Shown: one piece after another, positions 33,684 to 42,249 of the stretch
How the letters are laid out: each line of letters begins with the position of its first letter
Numbering within the stretch: the first letter of the stretch is position 1
Made by a program: the position numbers and the translations under genes
The notes under the pieces: model-generated
The model's database searches: none
Told to the model about the DNA's origin: nothing
The model's input: the letters and a program-made list of their open reading frames with translations, nothing else
Assembly (NCBI RefSeq): GCF_000283655.1
Contig: NC_016622.1
Span: forward strand, 942,501-1,006,500
DNA: 64,000 nucleotides
Direction: 5' to 3'
Source: Azospirillum lipoferum 4B
Lineage (GTDB): Bacteria > Pseudomonadota > Alphaproteobacteria > Azospirillales > Azospirillaceae

Positions 33684-34058
33684 TCAGGCCCGGCGCGGGC
33701 CATCGATACCACGGCCGATGCCGCGGCCGGCCGACCGCTCCGATGCCGAGGCTGCGACAGGCGTCGGGCCGGCGCTGCGACGCCGCAGCGTGGCCAACGT
33801 CAATGCGTGATGGCTGATGCGGCTGCGGAACTCGCCGTCCACACGGCTGAAGGCGCTGTAGGCCAGTTGGACGGCCGCCGGTGACCGGGTCCGTCGCGCC
33901 TCCTGCAGGGCGTCGCGCAGGGTGCGCAGCTCCAGGATGCCCGGCACGAAGGCCATTTCCACCGCTTCAGCGAGGATTTCGATCGAGCAGAGCACGGCTT
34001 CGTCGTCGAGCGCGCCTGCGTCGAGCGGGCGCTTTCCGGGCTGGAGGCTCATCTGCAT
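33684..34058 (-). CDS. Hypothetical 124-residue helical protein
   Basis: Not recognised. It begins MQMSLQPGKRPLDAGALDDE (a second ATG at 34052 would drop two residues). A helical middle follows ('LRTLRDALQEARRTRSPAAV', 'LAYSAFSRVDGEFRSR'), and an Arg/Gly-rich tail 'SAGRGIGRGIDGPRRA'. There is no signal peptide or membrane helix. It is 16 bp after the small Cys-rich gene on the same strand, so they are probably co-transcribed. Codon use fits the neighbours. Confidence 0.6.
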   Translation of the reverse strand: MQMSLQPGKRPLDAGALDDEAVLCSIEILAEAVEMAFVPGILELRTLRDALQEARRTRSPAAVQLAYSAFSRVDGEFRSRISHHALTLATLRRRSAGPTPVAASASERSAGRGIGRGIDGPRRA

Positions 34059-34074
34059 GCTTCCGTCACGACGC

Positions 34075-34290
34075 TCAGGACCCGAGCAGGTCGAGAACCG
34101 CGTTCAGGCAACGGCGACGGGTCACGCAATCGTCACAGCAGCCGGTCGCCTGGAGATGCTGCGGGCAGTGCTGGCGGCGCAGCGCCTCCAATCCCTGGCA
34201 CAGCGCATGCTTTTTCGCGTCCGAGATCACATCGGTGGCCCGGATGGTTTCCAAAGCGTCCTGCATGGGATTGGATGCGTCGATGAACAT
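34075..34290 (-). CDS. Small Cys-rich hypothetical protein
   Basis: A 71-residue protein with ribosome site GGAGG before the ATG. The second half carries a cysteine/histidine cluster, 'HCPQHLQATGCCDDCVTRRRC', with an earlier Cys in 'ALCQGLEALRR'. The spacing (C-x8-C-C-x2-C-x5-C) suggests a metal or iron-sulphur site, or a redox switch. The N-terminus is a helical 'MQDALETIRATDVISDAKKH'. I do not recognise the family. It heads a two-gene minus-strand unit with the 124-residue protein. Confidence 0.65.
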   Translation of the reverse strand: MFIDASNPMQDALETIRATDVISDAKKHALCQGLEALRRQHCPQHLQATGCCDDCVTRRRCLNAVLDLLGS

Positions 34291-34507
34291 TTTGCCATGC
34301 CTCCATTCCCGACGAATCTATGCCGCACCCGCGGCCAAGTCCATGAACGGGCTGAAATATTTTCGGTGCAAATTGAAACGAGCTGTGGCGCAATTCGCCG
34401 CAGCGCAACGAATCGGCCTTTCGGAATCGCGATCCCTGCCATTGACGGCGGTCCGGGCGTGCACCAGCATCGCCGCAATCGGGTGACGGTGGCGATGCGG
34501 GGGGTGG

Positions 34508-34849
34508 ATGGAGCGGGCGGTGTGGCCGACGCTGGCCTTGTACGGGGCGGCGGCGCTGGCGGAGATCGCAGGCTGTTTCGCCTTCTGGGGCTGGGCGCGG
34601 CTGGGGCGCAGCCTGTGGTGGACGCTGCCGGGGGTGACCAGCCTCTGCCTGTTCGCCTGGCTGCTGACGCGGGCGGATGTGGATTTTGCCGGCCGGGCCT
34701 ATGCGGCCTACGGCGGCGTCTACATCGCCGCGTCGCTGCTGTGGCTCTGGCTGGTCGAAGGCGCGCGGCCGGACCGCTGGGACGCGGCCGGCGCGCTGCT
34801 CTGTCTGGCCGGGGCGGCGATCATCCTCGCTGGTCCCCGCGCGGGCTGA
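34508..34849 (+). CDS. YnfA-family (UPF0060) inner-membrane protein
   Basis: A 113-residue, four-helix membrane protein matching the YnfA family: '[20 protein letters not shown]' in helix 1, '[16 protein letters not shown]' in helix 3, and '[20 protein letters not shown]' in helix 4. YnfA proteins are SMR-like in size and fold, and some members export toxic cations. The role of this one is not shown. Its 3' end overlaps the convergent small gene at 34821 by 29 bp. Confidence 0.88.
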   Translation: MERAVWPTLALYGAAALAEIAGCFAFWGWARLGRSLWWTLPGVTSLCLFAWLLTRADVDFAGRAYAAYGGVYIAASLLWLWLVEGARPDRWDAAGALLCLAGAAIILAGPRAG

Positions 34850-35066
34850 GGGATGGCGGAACCGGCCGGTTGACCGACCACCGCAGGGCAGGGCCGTTCA
34901 CCAGGACCAGACGCCCCCCATCCACCCGCAGATAGGCTCCGACGCGCACACTGCCGCGCAGGATGTCGTCGTTGAGCATGATCTGCGCTTCGGCCAGGGA
35001 CAACGGGGTGCCCTGGTAGTATGCACCGCCGTCGGCATGGCGGATCTGGTTGAATGCGTTGGTCAT
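34821..35066 (-). CDS. Hypothetical 81-residue protein
   Basis: It starts [20 protein letters not shown] behind GGGAG. The frame is open further upstream, but that extension is Ala/Arg-rich and has no good ribosome site. The middle '[20 protein letters not shown]', '[18 protein letters not shown]' is plausible beta-rich protein. No known motif. Its last 29 bp overlap the YnfA-type gene convergently. The next 599 bp (35067-35665) hold no supported gene, only a short CGTTAG-AGTG-CTAACG palindrome near 35452. Confidence 0.5.
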   Translation of the reverse strand: MTNAFNQIRHADGGAYYQGTPLSLAEAQIMLNDDILRGSVRVGAYLRVDGGRLVLVNGPALRWSVNRPVPPSLSPRGDQRG

Positions 35067-35665
35067 GTCACGGTGCTCCCTATCCGTTTCTTGAGCGGCG
35101 GACCGCTGGCGTTCCCGATACCCGACGGCGGCAGCCGCTGCCGCAACCGCTGCCGCAGCCTGTTGCCGAGGCCGGTATCGGATGAACGCCCAGAGAGTCC
35201 GGTTTATTCCTCCATCGAATGCACGCGGGTCGGAAACCACCGGGGCGCGCCTTGCCGGTCCGGACGAAACGCCGTGTTCCGCGAATATCCTGCGGGGAAC
35301 ACTGCCGGGGATCCGGATGCGAAGGCGCGATGCCACCGAAATGTCGCAGATCACACGCGCAAAAGCTGTGGTGGTGCGCCGGGCGGCGGTCGATTATTCC
35401 CGGGAACCGCACCGCGAATTGAACCATGTCAATCGCGCATCCGACTTCAACCGTTAGAGTGCTAACGCATCACGCTCAGACGGTCATGTGAATGATCGCT
35501 ATGCCGCAGCTTGGCCGAACGTTGGAAAAGTTGCCGATAGGGGTCATAATACCTCCCTCGGATGTTCGATTGATAATATGGGTTGCCCAATCCTGTTTCG
35601 GCAGGCCGGCAGGCCGGCAGACCGAGACCAGCAACTGACACCAGCAGAAGAAAACGGATCGCTTC

Positions 35666-37915
35666 GTGAACCTACAAGCAGCGGATCAGATGAACGGCTC
35701 CGAAGTCAGCGGTCCCGGCGGCGATGCTTCCGTCCGGGAAGGCGGCGCCGCCGCCCTGCCGCAAGATCCGGCCTTCCTGGCTTCGCTGGCCTCCAGCCTG
35801 CTGGCCTCCAGTCCACCGGCCCAGAGCCGGCTGACCACCAACCCGCTGACCGCGAGCCCGCTCGACGGTGGCGGGGCGGTCCTGGTCTATGTCGACCGTG
35901 ACCATGTGCTCCGCCATGCCGACCTGCGCTTCGCCGCCGTCCTGGATGCCGAACCGGCGGATCTCGTCGGCCATCCGCTGAGCGACTTCGATCATCCCGC
36001 GATCGCGACGCTGAGGACGGCCATCGAGACGGTCGGTCAATCGCCGTCCCGATGGTCGGTGCCGCTCGATTGCCTGACGGCCGGCCGCGACGGACGCCGC
36101 TCGATTCTCAGCGGCAGCGTGCTGGCCCATCGCGACGCCGATGGGGAGACGGTGGGGTATCTCGGCACCTTCCACCAGACCGGCGACCCCGACCGCATTG
36201 CGGAATTCGTGACCTGTCGCGATACCTTCATCGCGACCCTGCTCGACGCCGCGGTCGACGGCATCATCGTGTCCGACCGCAGCGGCATCATCCGTTCCAT
36301 CAATCGCGCCTGCTGCCAGATGTTCGGCTATGACGAGGGCGAACTGGTCGGGCGGAACATGACCATCCTGATGCCGCCGCCCTTCTCGCGCGACCACAAC
36401 CGCTACATCGACAGCTACGTGAAGACGGACCGGGCCAGGATCATCGGCATCGGCCGCGACACGCTGGGCCAGCGCAAGGACGGCACCGTGTTCCCCATCC
36501 ATCTCAGCGTCGGCCAGGCGCGGCTGGGGGAGGAGATGACCTTCGTCGGCATCATCCGCGACATCTCCGACCGTCTGGCGGCCGAACAGCGCGCAACATA
36601 TCTGGCGCGGCACGACCCGCTGACCGGCGTCCTCACCCGCACCGCCTTCCTCGAGGATTGCGAGGCACTGTTCGCCGAGCACGGCACCGCGGACGGAGAG
36701 GCGGCGGGCGCGGGGCTGTTCGCGCTCTTCTCCCTCGACGTCGACCAGTTCAGCGACGTGAACGAGGCCTTCGGCTTCCATGTCGGCGACGCGGCGCTGA
36801 AGGCCATGGTCAGCCGGGTGATGGAGGTTCTGCCTCCCAACACCATCGTCTGCCGCATCGCCGCCGACGAATTCGCAGCGCTGTCACGGGTGACCGACGG
36901 CGAGCATGCGCGCACGCTGGCCGGGGTCCTGCACGACCGGTTGACCGCTTCCATCTATGCCGACCGCCATTGGGTGCGGCTGCGGCTGTCGGTCGGGGCG
37001 GCTGTGCAGGACGAGTCGGTCAGCACGCTGGAGGATATGAACGCCAAGGCGAAGCTGGCCCTTCAGGCGGTGCAGCACAATGGCGGCAACGCCGTTTGCT
37101 TCTACACCCCGGAAATGGCGGCGGCGGCGACGCGGCGGATGCTGCTGACCATGCATCTCACCCACGCCATCGAACGCAACGAGCTGCATCTGGTCTATCA
37201 GCCCATTGTGGACCGCCACGGTCGCGTCCGGTCGGCAGAGGCGCTGCTGCGCTGGTCCCACCATGCCTTGGGGCCGGTCTCGCCGGGGGAGTTCATCCCG
37301 GTGGCGGAGGAAAGCGGGCTGATCGTCCCCATCACCGACTGGGTGCTGGCCACCGCCGTCGGCCAGATGTCGCAGTGGGAGGATGAGGGGGTTTTGCCCG
37401 ACCGCGTGTTCCTCAACATTTCCGGCCAGCAGTTCCTGCGCGGCAACCTGACGCTGCGGCTGGAGGAGCTGCTGGGCCGGCACCCGTCGCTGCGCAGCCA
37501 TCTGGGGCTGGAGATCACCGAACAGGCGGCGGTGCGCGATCTGAAGGTGGCGGTGCGCACGCTGGGGGAACTGGCCGACCTCGGCATCCAGGCGGCCATC
37601 GACGATTTCGGCTCCGGCTATTCCTCGCTCAGCTACGTGCAGCAGCTGCCGGTGGCGAAGCTGAAGATCGACCGCGCCTTCATCATCGACGTTCCGGACA
37701 ATCCGAAGAACAACGCGCTGGTCCGTGCCGCCGTCGGCATGGCGCACGGCCTGGGCCTGACCACCGTCGCCGAGGGGGTGGAGACGGCGGAGCAGCGCGA
37801 TTTCCTGGTGTCGGTCGGCTGCGACCTGATGCAGGGCTATTTCTTCGGCCGGCCGATGGCGCCGGAAGCGCTGGCCGACCTGCTGCGGGGGCAGGGAGCT
37901 TCCTCCTTGGGGTAA
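35666..37915 (+). CDS. PAS-PAS-GGDEF(degenerate)-EAL c-di-GMP protein
   Basis: A 749-residue cytoplasmic protein (GTG at 35666; ATG at 35690 is an alternative). Two PAS domains (about 65-175 and 185-305, the second with 'DGIIVSDRSGIIRSINRACC') precede a GGDEF domain. Its active-site motif is IAADEF (A399-F403) instead of GGDEF, so cyclase activity is unlikely. The EAL domain looks active: SAEALLRW (E525), NISGQQFL, LEITEQ, IDDFGSGYSSL, KIDRAF, VAEGVET, QGYFFGRP. It therefore probably hydrolyses c-di-GMP under PAS-sensed redox, light or ligand control, with the GGDEF remnant acting as a GTP-binding regulator. Confidence 0.92.
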   Translation: MNLQAADQMNGSEVSGPGGDASVREGGAAALPQDPAFLASLASSLLASSPPAQSRLTTNPLTASPLDGGGAVLVYVDRDHVLRHADLRFAAVLDAEPADLVGHPLSDFDHPAIATLRTAIETVGQSPSRWSVPLDCLTAGRDGRRSILSGSVLAHRDADGETVGYLGTFHQTGDPDRIAEFVTCRDTFIATLLDAAVDGIIVSDRSGIIRSINRACCQMFGYDEGELVGRNMTILMPPPFSRDHNRYIDSYVKTDRARIIGIGRDTLGQRKDGTVFPIHLSVGQARLGEEMTFVGIIRDISDRLAAEQRATYLARHDPLTGVLTRTAFLEDCEALFAEHGTADGEAAGAGLFALFSLDVDQFSDVNEAFGFHVGDAALKAMVSRVMEVLPPNTIVCRIAADEFAALSRVTDGEHARTLAGVLHDRLTASIYADRHWVRLRLSVGAAVQDESVSTLEDMNAKAKLALQAVQHNGGNAVCFYTPEMAAAATRRMLLTMHLTHAIERNELHLVYQPIVDRHGRVRSAEALLRWSHHALGPVSPGEFIPVAEESGLIVPITDWVLATAVGQMSQWEDEGVLPDRVFLNISGQQFLRGNLTLRLEELLGRHPSLRSHLGLEITEQAAVRDLKVAVRTLGELADLGIQAAIDDFGSGYSSLSYVQQLPVAKLKIDRAFIIDVPDNPKNNALVRAAVGMAHGLGLTTVAEGVETAEQRDFLVSVGCDLMQGYFFGRPMAPEALADLLRGQGASSLG

Positions 37916-37938
37916 ATCCTGGCTCGACAGTATATGCT

Positions 37939-37957
37939 GCAACTGATATCCATTCTC
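37939..37957. promoter_or_regulatory. Fur-box-like site before Fe(III) binding-protein gene
   Basis: GCAACTGATATCCATTCTC, read on the minus strand, matches 12 of 19 positions of the classical Fur box GATAATGATAATCATTATC, by my own alignment. It lies 37 bp before the ATG of the iron-binding protein, where repressor binding would block transcription when iron is plentiful. Confidence 0.4.
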
Positions 37958-37994
37958 AGGACCTTGAGAGTCATTCGCAGTCCGGGAGTGTAGA

Positions 37995-39017
37995 ATGTTC
38001 GTCGACAAGTTTGCTGGTATCGCTTTTGCCGTCGGTGCCTTGACCGCTTTCTCCGTCCAGGCGCAGGAAGTGAATGTTTACAACTCGCGACATTATAATA
38101 CCGACCGCGTCATCTATGAGACCTTCACGAAGTCGACCGGCATCAAGGTCAACATCATCGAAGGCAATCACGACGAGCTGATCCAGCGGATGAAGTCGGA
38201 GGGCGCCAGCAGCCCGGCCGATCTGTTCATCACGGTGGACGCCAGCCGTCTGGCCTCCGCGGCGAAGGAAGGGCTGCTGGCTCCGGTCACCTCGCCGACG
38301 CTCGACGCCATCAAGGTCCCGGCACATTTGCGCGACCCGAACGGCGCCTGGTGGGGCCTGTCCAGCCGCGCCCGCATCGTCGTCTATGCCCGCGACCGGG
38401 TGAAGCCGGACCAGATCAGGAATTACGAAGACCTCGCCAAGCCGGAGTGGAAGGGTCGTGTCCTGACCCGCAGCGGCACCCATCCCTACAGCCTGGCCCT
38501 GACCGCCTCGATGATCGAAGCCCAGGGCGAGGAGAAGACCGAGGCGTGGGTGAAGGGGCTGGTGGCCAACCTCGCCCGTCCGCCGCAGGGCGGCGACACC
38601 GACCAGATCCGTGCGGTCGCCGTGGGCGAGGGCGACGTCGCCATCGCCAACACCTATTACGTCGGCAAGCTGATCACCTCGGCCAAGCAGGAGGACCGCG
38701 AGGTCGCCTCCAAGATCGGCGTGATCTTCCCCAACCAGGACAATCGCGGCACCCATGTGAACCTCAGCGGCGCCGGCGTGGTGAAGACCTCCAAGAACCA
38801 GGAGAGCGCCCGCAAGCTGCTGGAATATCTGCTGAGCCCCGAGGCGCAGCGGCTGTTCGCCGACGGCAACATGGAGTATCCGGTGAACCCGGCGGTCCAG
38901 CCGCATCCGGAGCTGGTGAAGCTCGGCACCTTCAAGGCCGCCGACGTCAACGCCGCCGCCTTCGCCGCCTACACCCCGCAGGCGCTGCGCATCATGGACC
39001 GTGCCGGCTGGAAGTAA
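37995..39017 (+). CDS. Fe(III) ABC transporter periplasmic binding protein
   Basis: A 340-residue ferric-binding protein of the FbpA/FutA type. The signal peptide (about 1-23, 'AFAVGALTAFSVQA') is followed by the mature start 'QEVNVYNSRHYNTD', a typical FutA-like N-terminus. Other blocks are 'GASSPADLFITVDASRL', 'WWGLSSRARIVVYARD' and the iron-ligand tyrosine pair 'ANTYYVGKLI', ending 'FKAADVNAAAFAAY'. It captures Fe3+ in the periplasm. The ATPase gene follows after 2 bp, but the permease gene is 6 kb away on the other strand. Confidence 0.9.
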   Translation: MFVDKFAGIAFAVGALTAFSVQAQEVNVYNSRHYNTDRVIYETFTKSTGIKVNIIEGNHDELIQRMKSEGASSPADLFITVDASRLASAAKEGLLAPVTSPTLDAIKVPAHLRDPNGAWWGLSSRARIVVYARDRVKPDQIRNYEDLAKPEWKGRVLTRSGTHPYSLALTASMIEAQGEEKTEAWVKGLVANLARPPQGGDTDQIRAVAVGEGDVAIANTYYVGKLITSAKQEDREVASKIGVIFPNQDNRGTHVNLSGAGVVKTSKNQESARKLLEYLLSPEAQRLFADGNMEYPVNPAVQPHPELVKLGTFKAADVNAAAFAAYTPQALRIMDRAGWK

Positions 39018-39019
39018 CA

Positions 39020-40108
39020 ATGACCGACGCCCCGTTCACCGTGAATTCGTCCGCCCCCTCTCAATCGTCCGTCGTCCTTACGGGCATCACCCACCGCTAC
39101 GGGCCGCTGATCGCCGTCGACGGCGTGTCGCTGTCGGTCGCCCCGCGGGAGGTGGTCTGCATCGTCGGCCCGTCGGGTTGTGGCAAATCGACTTTGCTGC
39201 GGCTGATCAGCGGGTTGGAGACGGTCCAGGCCGGCACGATCACGGTGGACGGGGTGCCGCTCGCCACCGCCGACCGTTCCCTGCCGCCGGAAAAGCGTCC
39301 GGTCGGCATGATGTTCCAGGATTTCGCGCTGTTCCCGCACCTGACGGTGGCGGGCAACATCGCCTTCGGCCAGACCGACCGTCCGCGCGCCGAGCGCAAG
39401 CGCCGGGTGGCCGAACTGCTTGAGACCATGGCGCTGACCCGCTACGCCGACGCCTACCCGCACACTTTGTCGGGCGGGCAGCAGCAGCGGGTGGCGCTGG
39501 CCCGCGCCATGGCGCGCGACCCCAAGGTCCTTCTGCTGGACGAACCCTTCTCCGCTCTCGACGAACAGCTTCGCCGTTCGGTCCGGGAAGAGGTGGTGCG
39601 GATCATCCGTGCCAGCGGCATCGCCACCATCGTCGTCACCCACGACCCGGAAGAGGCGATGGAGATGGGCAACCGCGTGGTGGTGATGGAGGCCGGGCGG
39701 ATCGTCCAGGCCGACACGCCGGTGAATCTCTATCAGCGCCCGGCCAACAGCTTCGTCGCCCGCCTGTTCGGCGAGGTCAACCGCTTTCAGTCGACGGTGC
39801 GCGACGGCCAGATCGTCACGCCGCTCGGCCGCATCCAGGCGCCGCACCTGCCCGGCGGGACCAGGGTGGAGGTCGCCTGTCGCGTGGAGGATCTGGAACT
39901 GGTGCCGCTGGGCGCCCGTCCGGACGCGGTGCCGGTGCGCGTCCGCCATTCCAGCTTCCTGGGCCCGGCGACGCGGGTCTGCCTGGATTTGCCGGGCGGC
40001 GCCTCCGAGGTCCACGCCCGCCTGCCGGGGCATGTGGATGTGCGTGCGGGAGAGGAGTTGTCGGCTGCGATGGCGGCCGAACGGGTGATGGTGTTTCCGG
40101 CGGAGTGA
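39020..40108 (+). CDS. Fe(III) ABC transporter ATPase (FbpC-like)
   Basis: A 362-residue ABC ATPase. It has Walker A GPSGCGKST (K56), Q-loop 'MMFQDFALFPHLTV', signature LSGGQQQR, Walker B 'VLLLDEPFSALD' and switch His in 'IVVTHDPEEAMEMG'. A C-terminal TOBE-like domain (about 245-362) is typical of iron and spermidine/phosphonate importers. It starts 2 bp after the binding-protein stop, so it is co-expressed, and must pair with the permease at 46144. A palindromic repeat follows. Confidence 0.9.
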   Translation: MTDAPFTVNSSAPSQSSVVLTGITHRYGPLIAVDGVSLSVAPREVVCIVGPSGCGKSTLLRLISGLETVQAGTITVDGVPLATADRSLPPEKRPVGMMFQDFALFPHLTVAGNIAFGQTDRPRAERKRRVAELLETMALTRYADAYPHTLSGGQQQRVALARAMARDPKVLLLDEPFSALDEQLRRSVREEVVRIIRASGIATIVVTHDPEEAMEMGNRVVVMEAGRIVQADTPVNLYQRPANSFVARLFGEVNRFQSTVRDGQIVTPLGRIQAPHLPGGTRVEVACRVEDLELVPLGARPDAVPVRVRHSSFLGPATRVCLDLPGGASEVHARLPGHVDVRAGEELSAAMAAERVMVFPAE

Positions 40109-40124
40109 GGGAGTTGTCGGGGCC

Positions 40125-40276
40125 ATTGCCCCCTCCCTAACCCTCTCCCTCCCTCGGCCGGCCGAAGGCCGGTCCGATCGAGGGAGAGGGGACTGCCGCC
40201 TCTCCTTTGCCAAACCTCACCAAGCGTTCTACCCCCTCCACCGCCAAGGGCGGGGGAGGGATGGGGAGGGGGCAAT
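40125..40276. repeat. Palindromic intergenic repeat, copy B
   Basis: Outer arms ATTGCCCCCTCCCTAACCC (left) and the inverted GGGATGGGGAGGGGGCAAT (right) enclose 110 bp with an inner palindrome around GGCCGGCCGAAGGCCGG. It fills the gap between two convergent ABC-transporter genes and belongs to the same family as copies A and C. Confidence 0.7.
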
Positions 40277-40289
40277 CGGTGCAGATCCC

Positions 40290-42077
40290 TCAAGCCCCCG
40301 CCCGAACCTCATCCTCGCCGAACTGCAGCCGGCACAGCCGGGCATAGGCGCCGTCGGCGGCCAGCAGCGCCTCATGCGTGCCCTGTTCGATGATGCGGCC
40401 GCCTTCCATCACCACGATGCGGTCGGCATTGCGCACGGTCGCCAGCCGGTGGGCGATCACCAGCGTCGTGCGGCCCGCCGTCAGCCGTTCCAGCGCCGCC
40501 TGCACCAGACGCTCCGATTCGCTGTCCAGTGCGCTGGTCGCCTCGTCCAGCAGCAGGATCGGCGCGTCCTTCAGGAAGGCGCGGGCCAGCGCCAGCCGCT
40601 GGCGTTCGCCGCCCGACAGCTTCACGCCGCGGTCGCCGATCACCGTGTCGTAGCCCTCCGGCAGCTTCGAGACGAAGTCATGGGCGGCGGCGGCCTTGGC
40701 GGCGGCGACGATCTCGTCCATCCCGGCATCGAGCCGGCCGAAGCCGATGTTCGCCCGCACCGTGTCGTTGAACAGCACGGTGTCCTGGCTGACGATTGAC
40801 ACCGCGCCGCGCAGGCTGCGCAGGGTGGCGCCGCGCACGTCCTGGCCGTCGACCAGCACCTCGCCCCCCGTCACGTCGTAAAGGCGCGGAATCAGGTTGA
40901 AGACGGTCGATTTGCCGGCACCGCTGCGCCCCACCAGCGCCACCGTGCTGCCGGCCGGCACGTCGAGGTCGATGCCCTTCAGCGTGTCGCCCCCCTCCTC
41001 GTAGGAGAACTGGACGCCGCGCAGGGCGACGGCACCGTCGGTCACGGCCAGCGGCTTGGCGTCGGGCCGCTCCAGGATGGTCGGCTGCTGGTCGAGCAGT
41101 TCGAAGATGCGCTGGGCGGCGGCCAGCCCCTCCTGCAGGGCGGCGTTCAGCGTGCCGATGGCGCGCACCGGCTGGGCCGCCATCAGCAGCGCGCCGACGA
41201 AGCCGGAGAAGGCACCGACCGACCCCTCGCCCATCGTCATGCGGTAGCCGGCAAAGGCGATCACCCCCGCCACCGCGACGCCGCCCAGCACCTCCATCAT
41301 CGGATCGATGCGCGAGCGGGCGCGCACCGCCTTCATGGTCAGCCGGTAGTTGTCGTGGAAGGCGCGTCCGGCGCGGGCACGCTCATAGTCTTCGAGATTG
41401 TAGGTCTTGACCATGCGCGCGCCCGACAGGCTTTCGGTCAGCAGCGAGGTCATGTCGCCCATCTGGGCCTGGGTGTCGCGCGACACGCGGCGCAGGCGCT
41501 TGCCGATTTGGACGATGGGCACCGCGGCGATGGGGTAGATGATGAAGACGATCAGCGACAGGAACCAGTCGAGATAGAACATCGACCCGACCAGCGCAAT
41601 CACCGTCAGGATGTCGCGCACCAGCCCGGTCAGCGTGCGCGACAGCGCGTTGCGGATCAGGTCGACGTCGTTGATGAAGCGCGAGGTCAGCGACCCGGTG
41701 GGCGTGGCGTGCAGCTGTGCCATGTCGGCGGTCTGCAGATGCGTGAACATCGACAGGCGGATGTCGGCGATGACGCGCTGGACGATGTCGCTGGTCACCA
41801 CCGTCTGCGAGTAGAGCGATACGCCCTTGATCGCCGTCACCGCGACGATGGCCAGGGGAATCGCCAGCAGCATGCCGCGGTCCTGGGCGGAGAACATGGC
41901 ATAGGACTGGTCGATCAGCAGCGGATAGGCGCCGGTGGTCGCCGCAACCACCGCCATCAGCAGGAAGGACAGCATCAGCTTGCCGCGATAGGGCCGCACC
42001 CACTCGCGCCACATCCGCGCCACCAGCCGTTCGGTCGCCGCATCCAGGCGCAGGGGCTTGCCGCTCTTGTTCGTCAC
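40290..42077 (-). CDS. msbA: MsbA-type lipid A / multidrug ABC exporter
   Basis: A 595-residue half-transporter. Six-helix ABC membrane domain (about 25-320) is followed by the nucleotide-binding domain: Walker A 'VALVGRSGAGKSTVF', signature LSGGERQRLAL, Walker B 'ILLLDEATSALD', switch 'LVIAHRLATVRNAD'. The GTG at 42077 is chosen: it gives MTNKSGKPLRLDAATERLVA and the normal MsbA length, and leaves a 172-bp gap to the divergent patatin gene. The frame is open upstream into that gene. As a homodimer it would flip lipid A core across the inner membrane, though related exporters move drugs. Confidence 0.85.
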   Translation of the reverse strand: MTNKSGKPLRLDAATERLVARMWREWVRPYRGKLMLSFLLMAVVAATTGAYPLLIDQSYAMFSAQDRGMLLAIPLAIVAVTAIKGVSLYSQTVVTSDIVQRVIADIRLSMFTHLQTADMAQLHATPTGSLTSRFINDVDLIRNALSRTLTGLVRDILTVIALVGSMFYLDWFLSLIVFIIYPIAAVPIVQIGKRLRRVSRDTQAQMGDMTSLLTESLSGARMVKTYNLEDYERARAGRAFHDNYRLTMKAVRARSRIDPMMEVLGGVAVAGVIAFAGYRMTMGEGSVGAFSGFVGALLMAAQPVRAIGTLNAALQEGLAAAQRIFELLDQQPTILERPDAKPLAVTDGAVALRGVQFSYEEGGDTLKGIDLDVPAGSTVALVGRSGAGKSTVFNLIPRLYDVTGGEVLVDGQDVRGATLRSLRGAVSIVSQDTVLFNDTVRANIGFGRLDAGMDEIVAAAKAAAAHDFVSKLPEGYDTVIGDRGVKLSGGERQRLALARAFLKDAPILLLDEATSALDSESERLVQAALERLTAGRTTLVIAHRLATVRNADRIVVMEGGRIIEQGTHEALLAADGAYARLCRLQFGEDEVRAGA

Positions 42078-42249
42078 GGTCGCATCCGATCTCTTGTCCG
42101 TTGCCGATGGCTTAGCCCATGGGCTTCGGCTTTGTCCACCGGTCGGCGTGCCGGCCCGGTTCCGGTTACAGCCTTCCTTTACCGCTTTCGTGCAAGACTG
42201 CGGATGATCGGCATGGCGGATGTCCGTGCTGCTGGGGAAGGGGAAGCCC

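Noticed and set aside
35182-35457. Possible 91-codon plus-strand gene in the 35067-35665 gap
   Set aside because: No ribosome site, no recognisable motif, overlaps other weak frames, and amino-acid make-up resembles non-coding translation.
35452-35468. Palindrome CGTTAG-AGTG-CTAACG containing GAGTGCTAA, half of a CIRCE heat-shock operator
   Set aside because: The other CIRCE half (TTAGCACTC) is missing at the needed 9-bp spacing and no chaperone gene follows.
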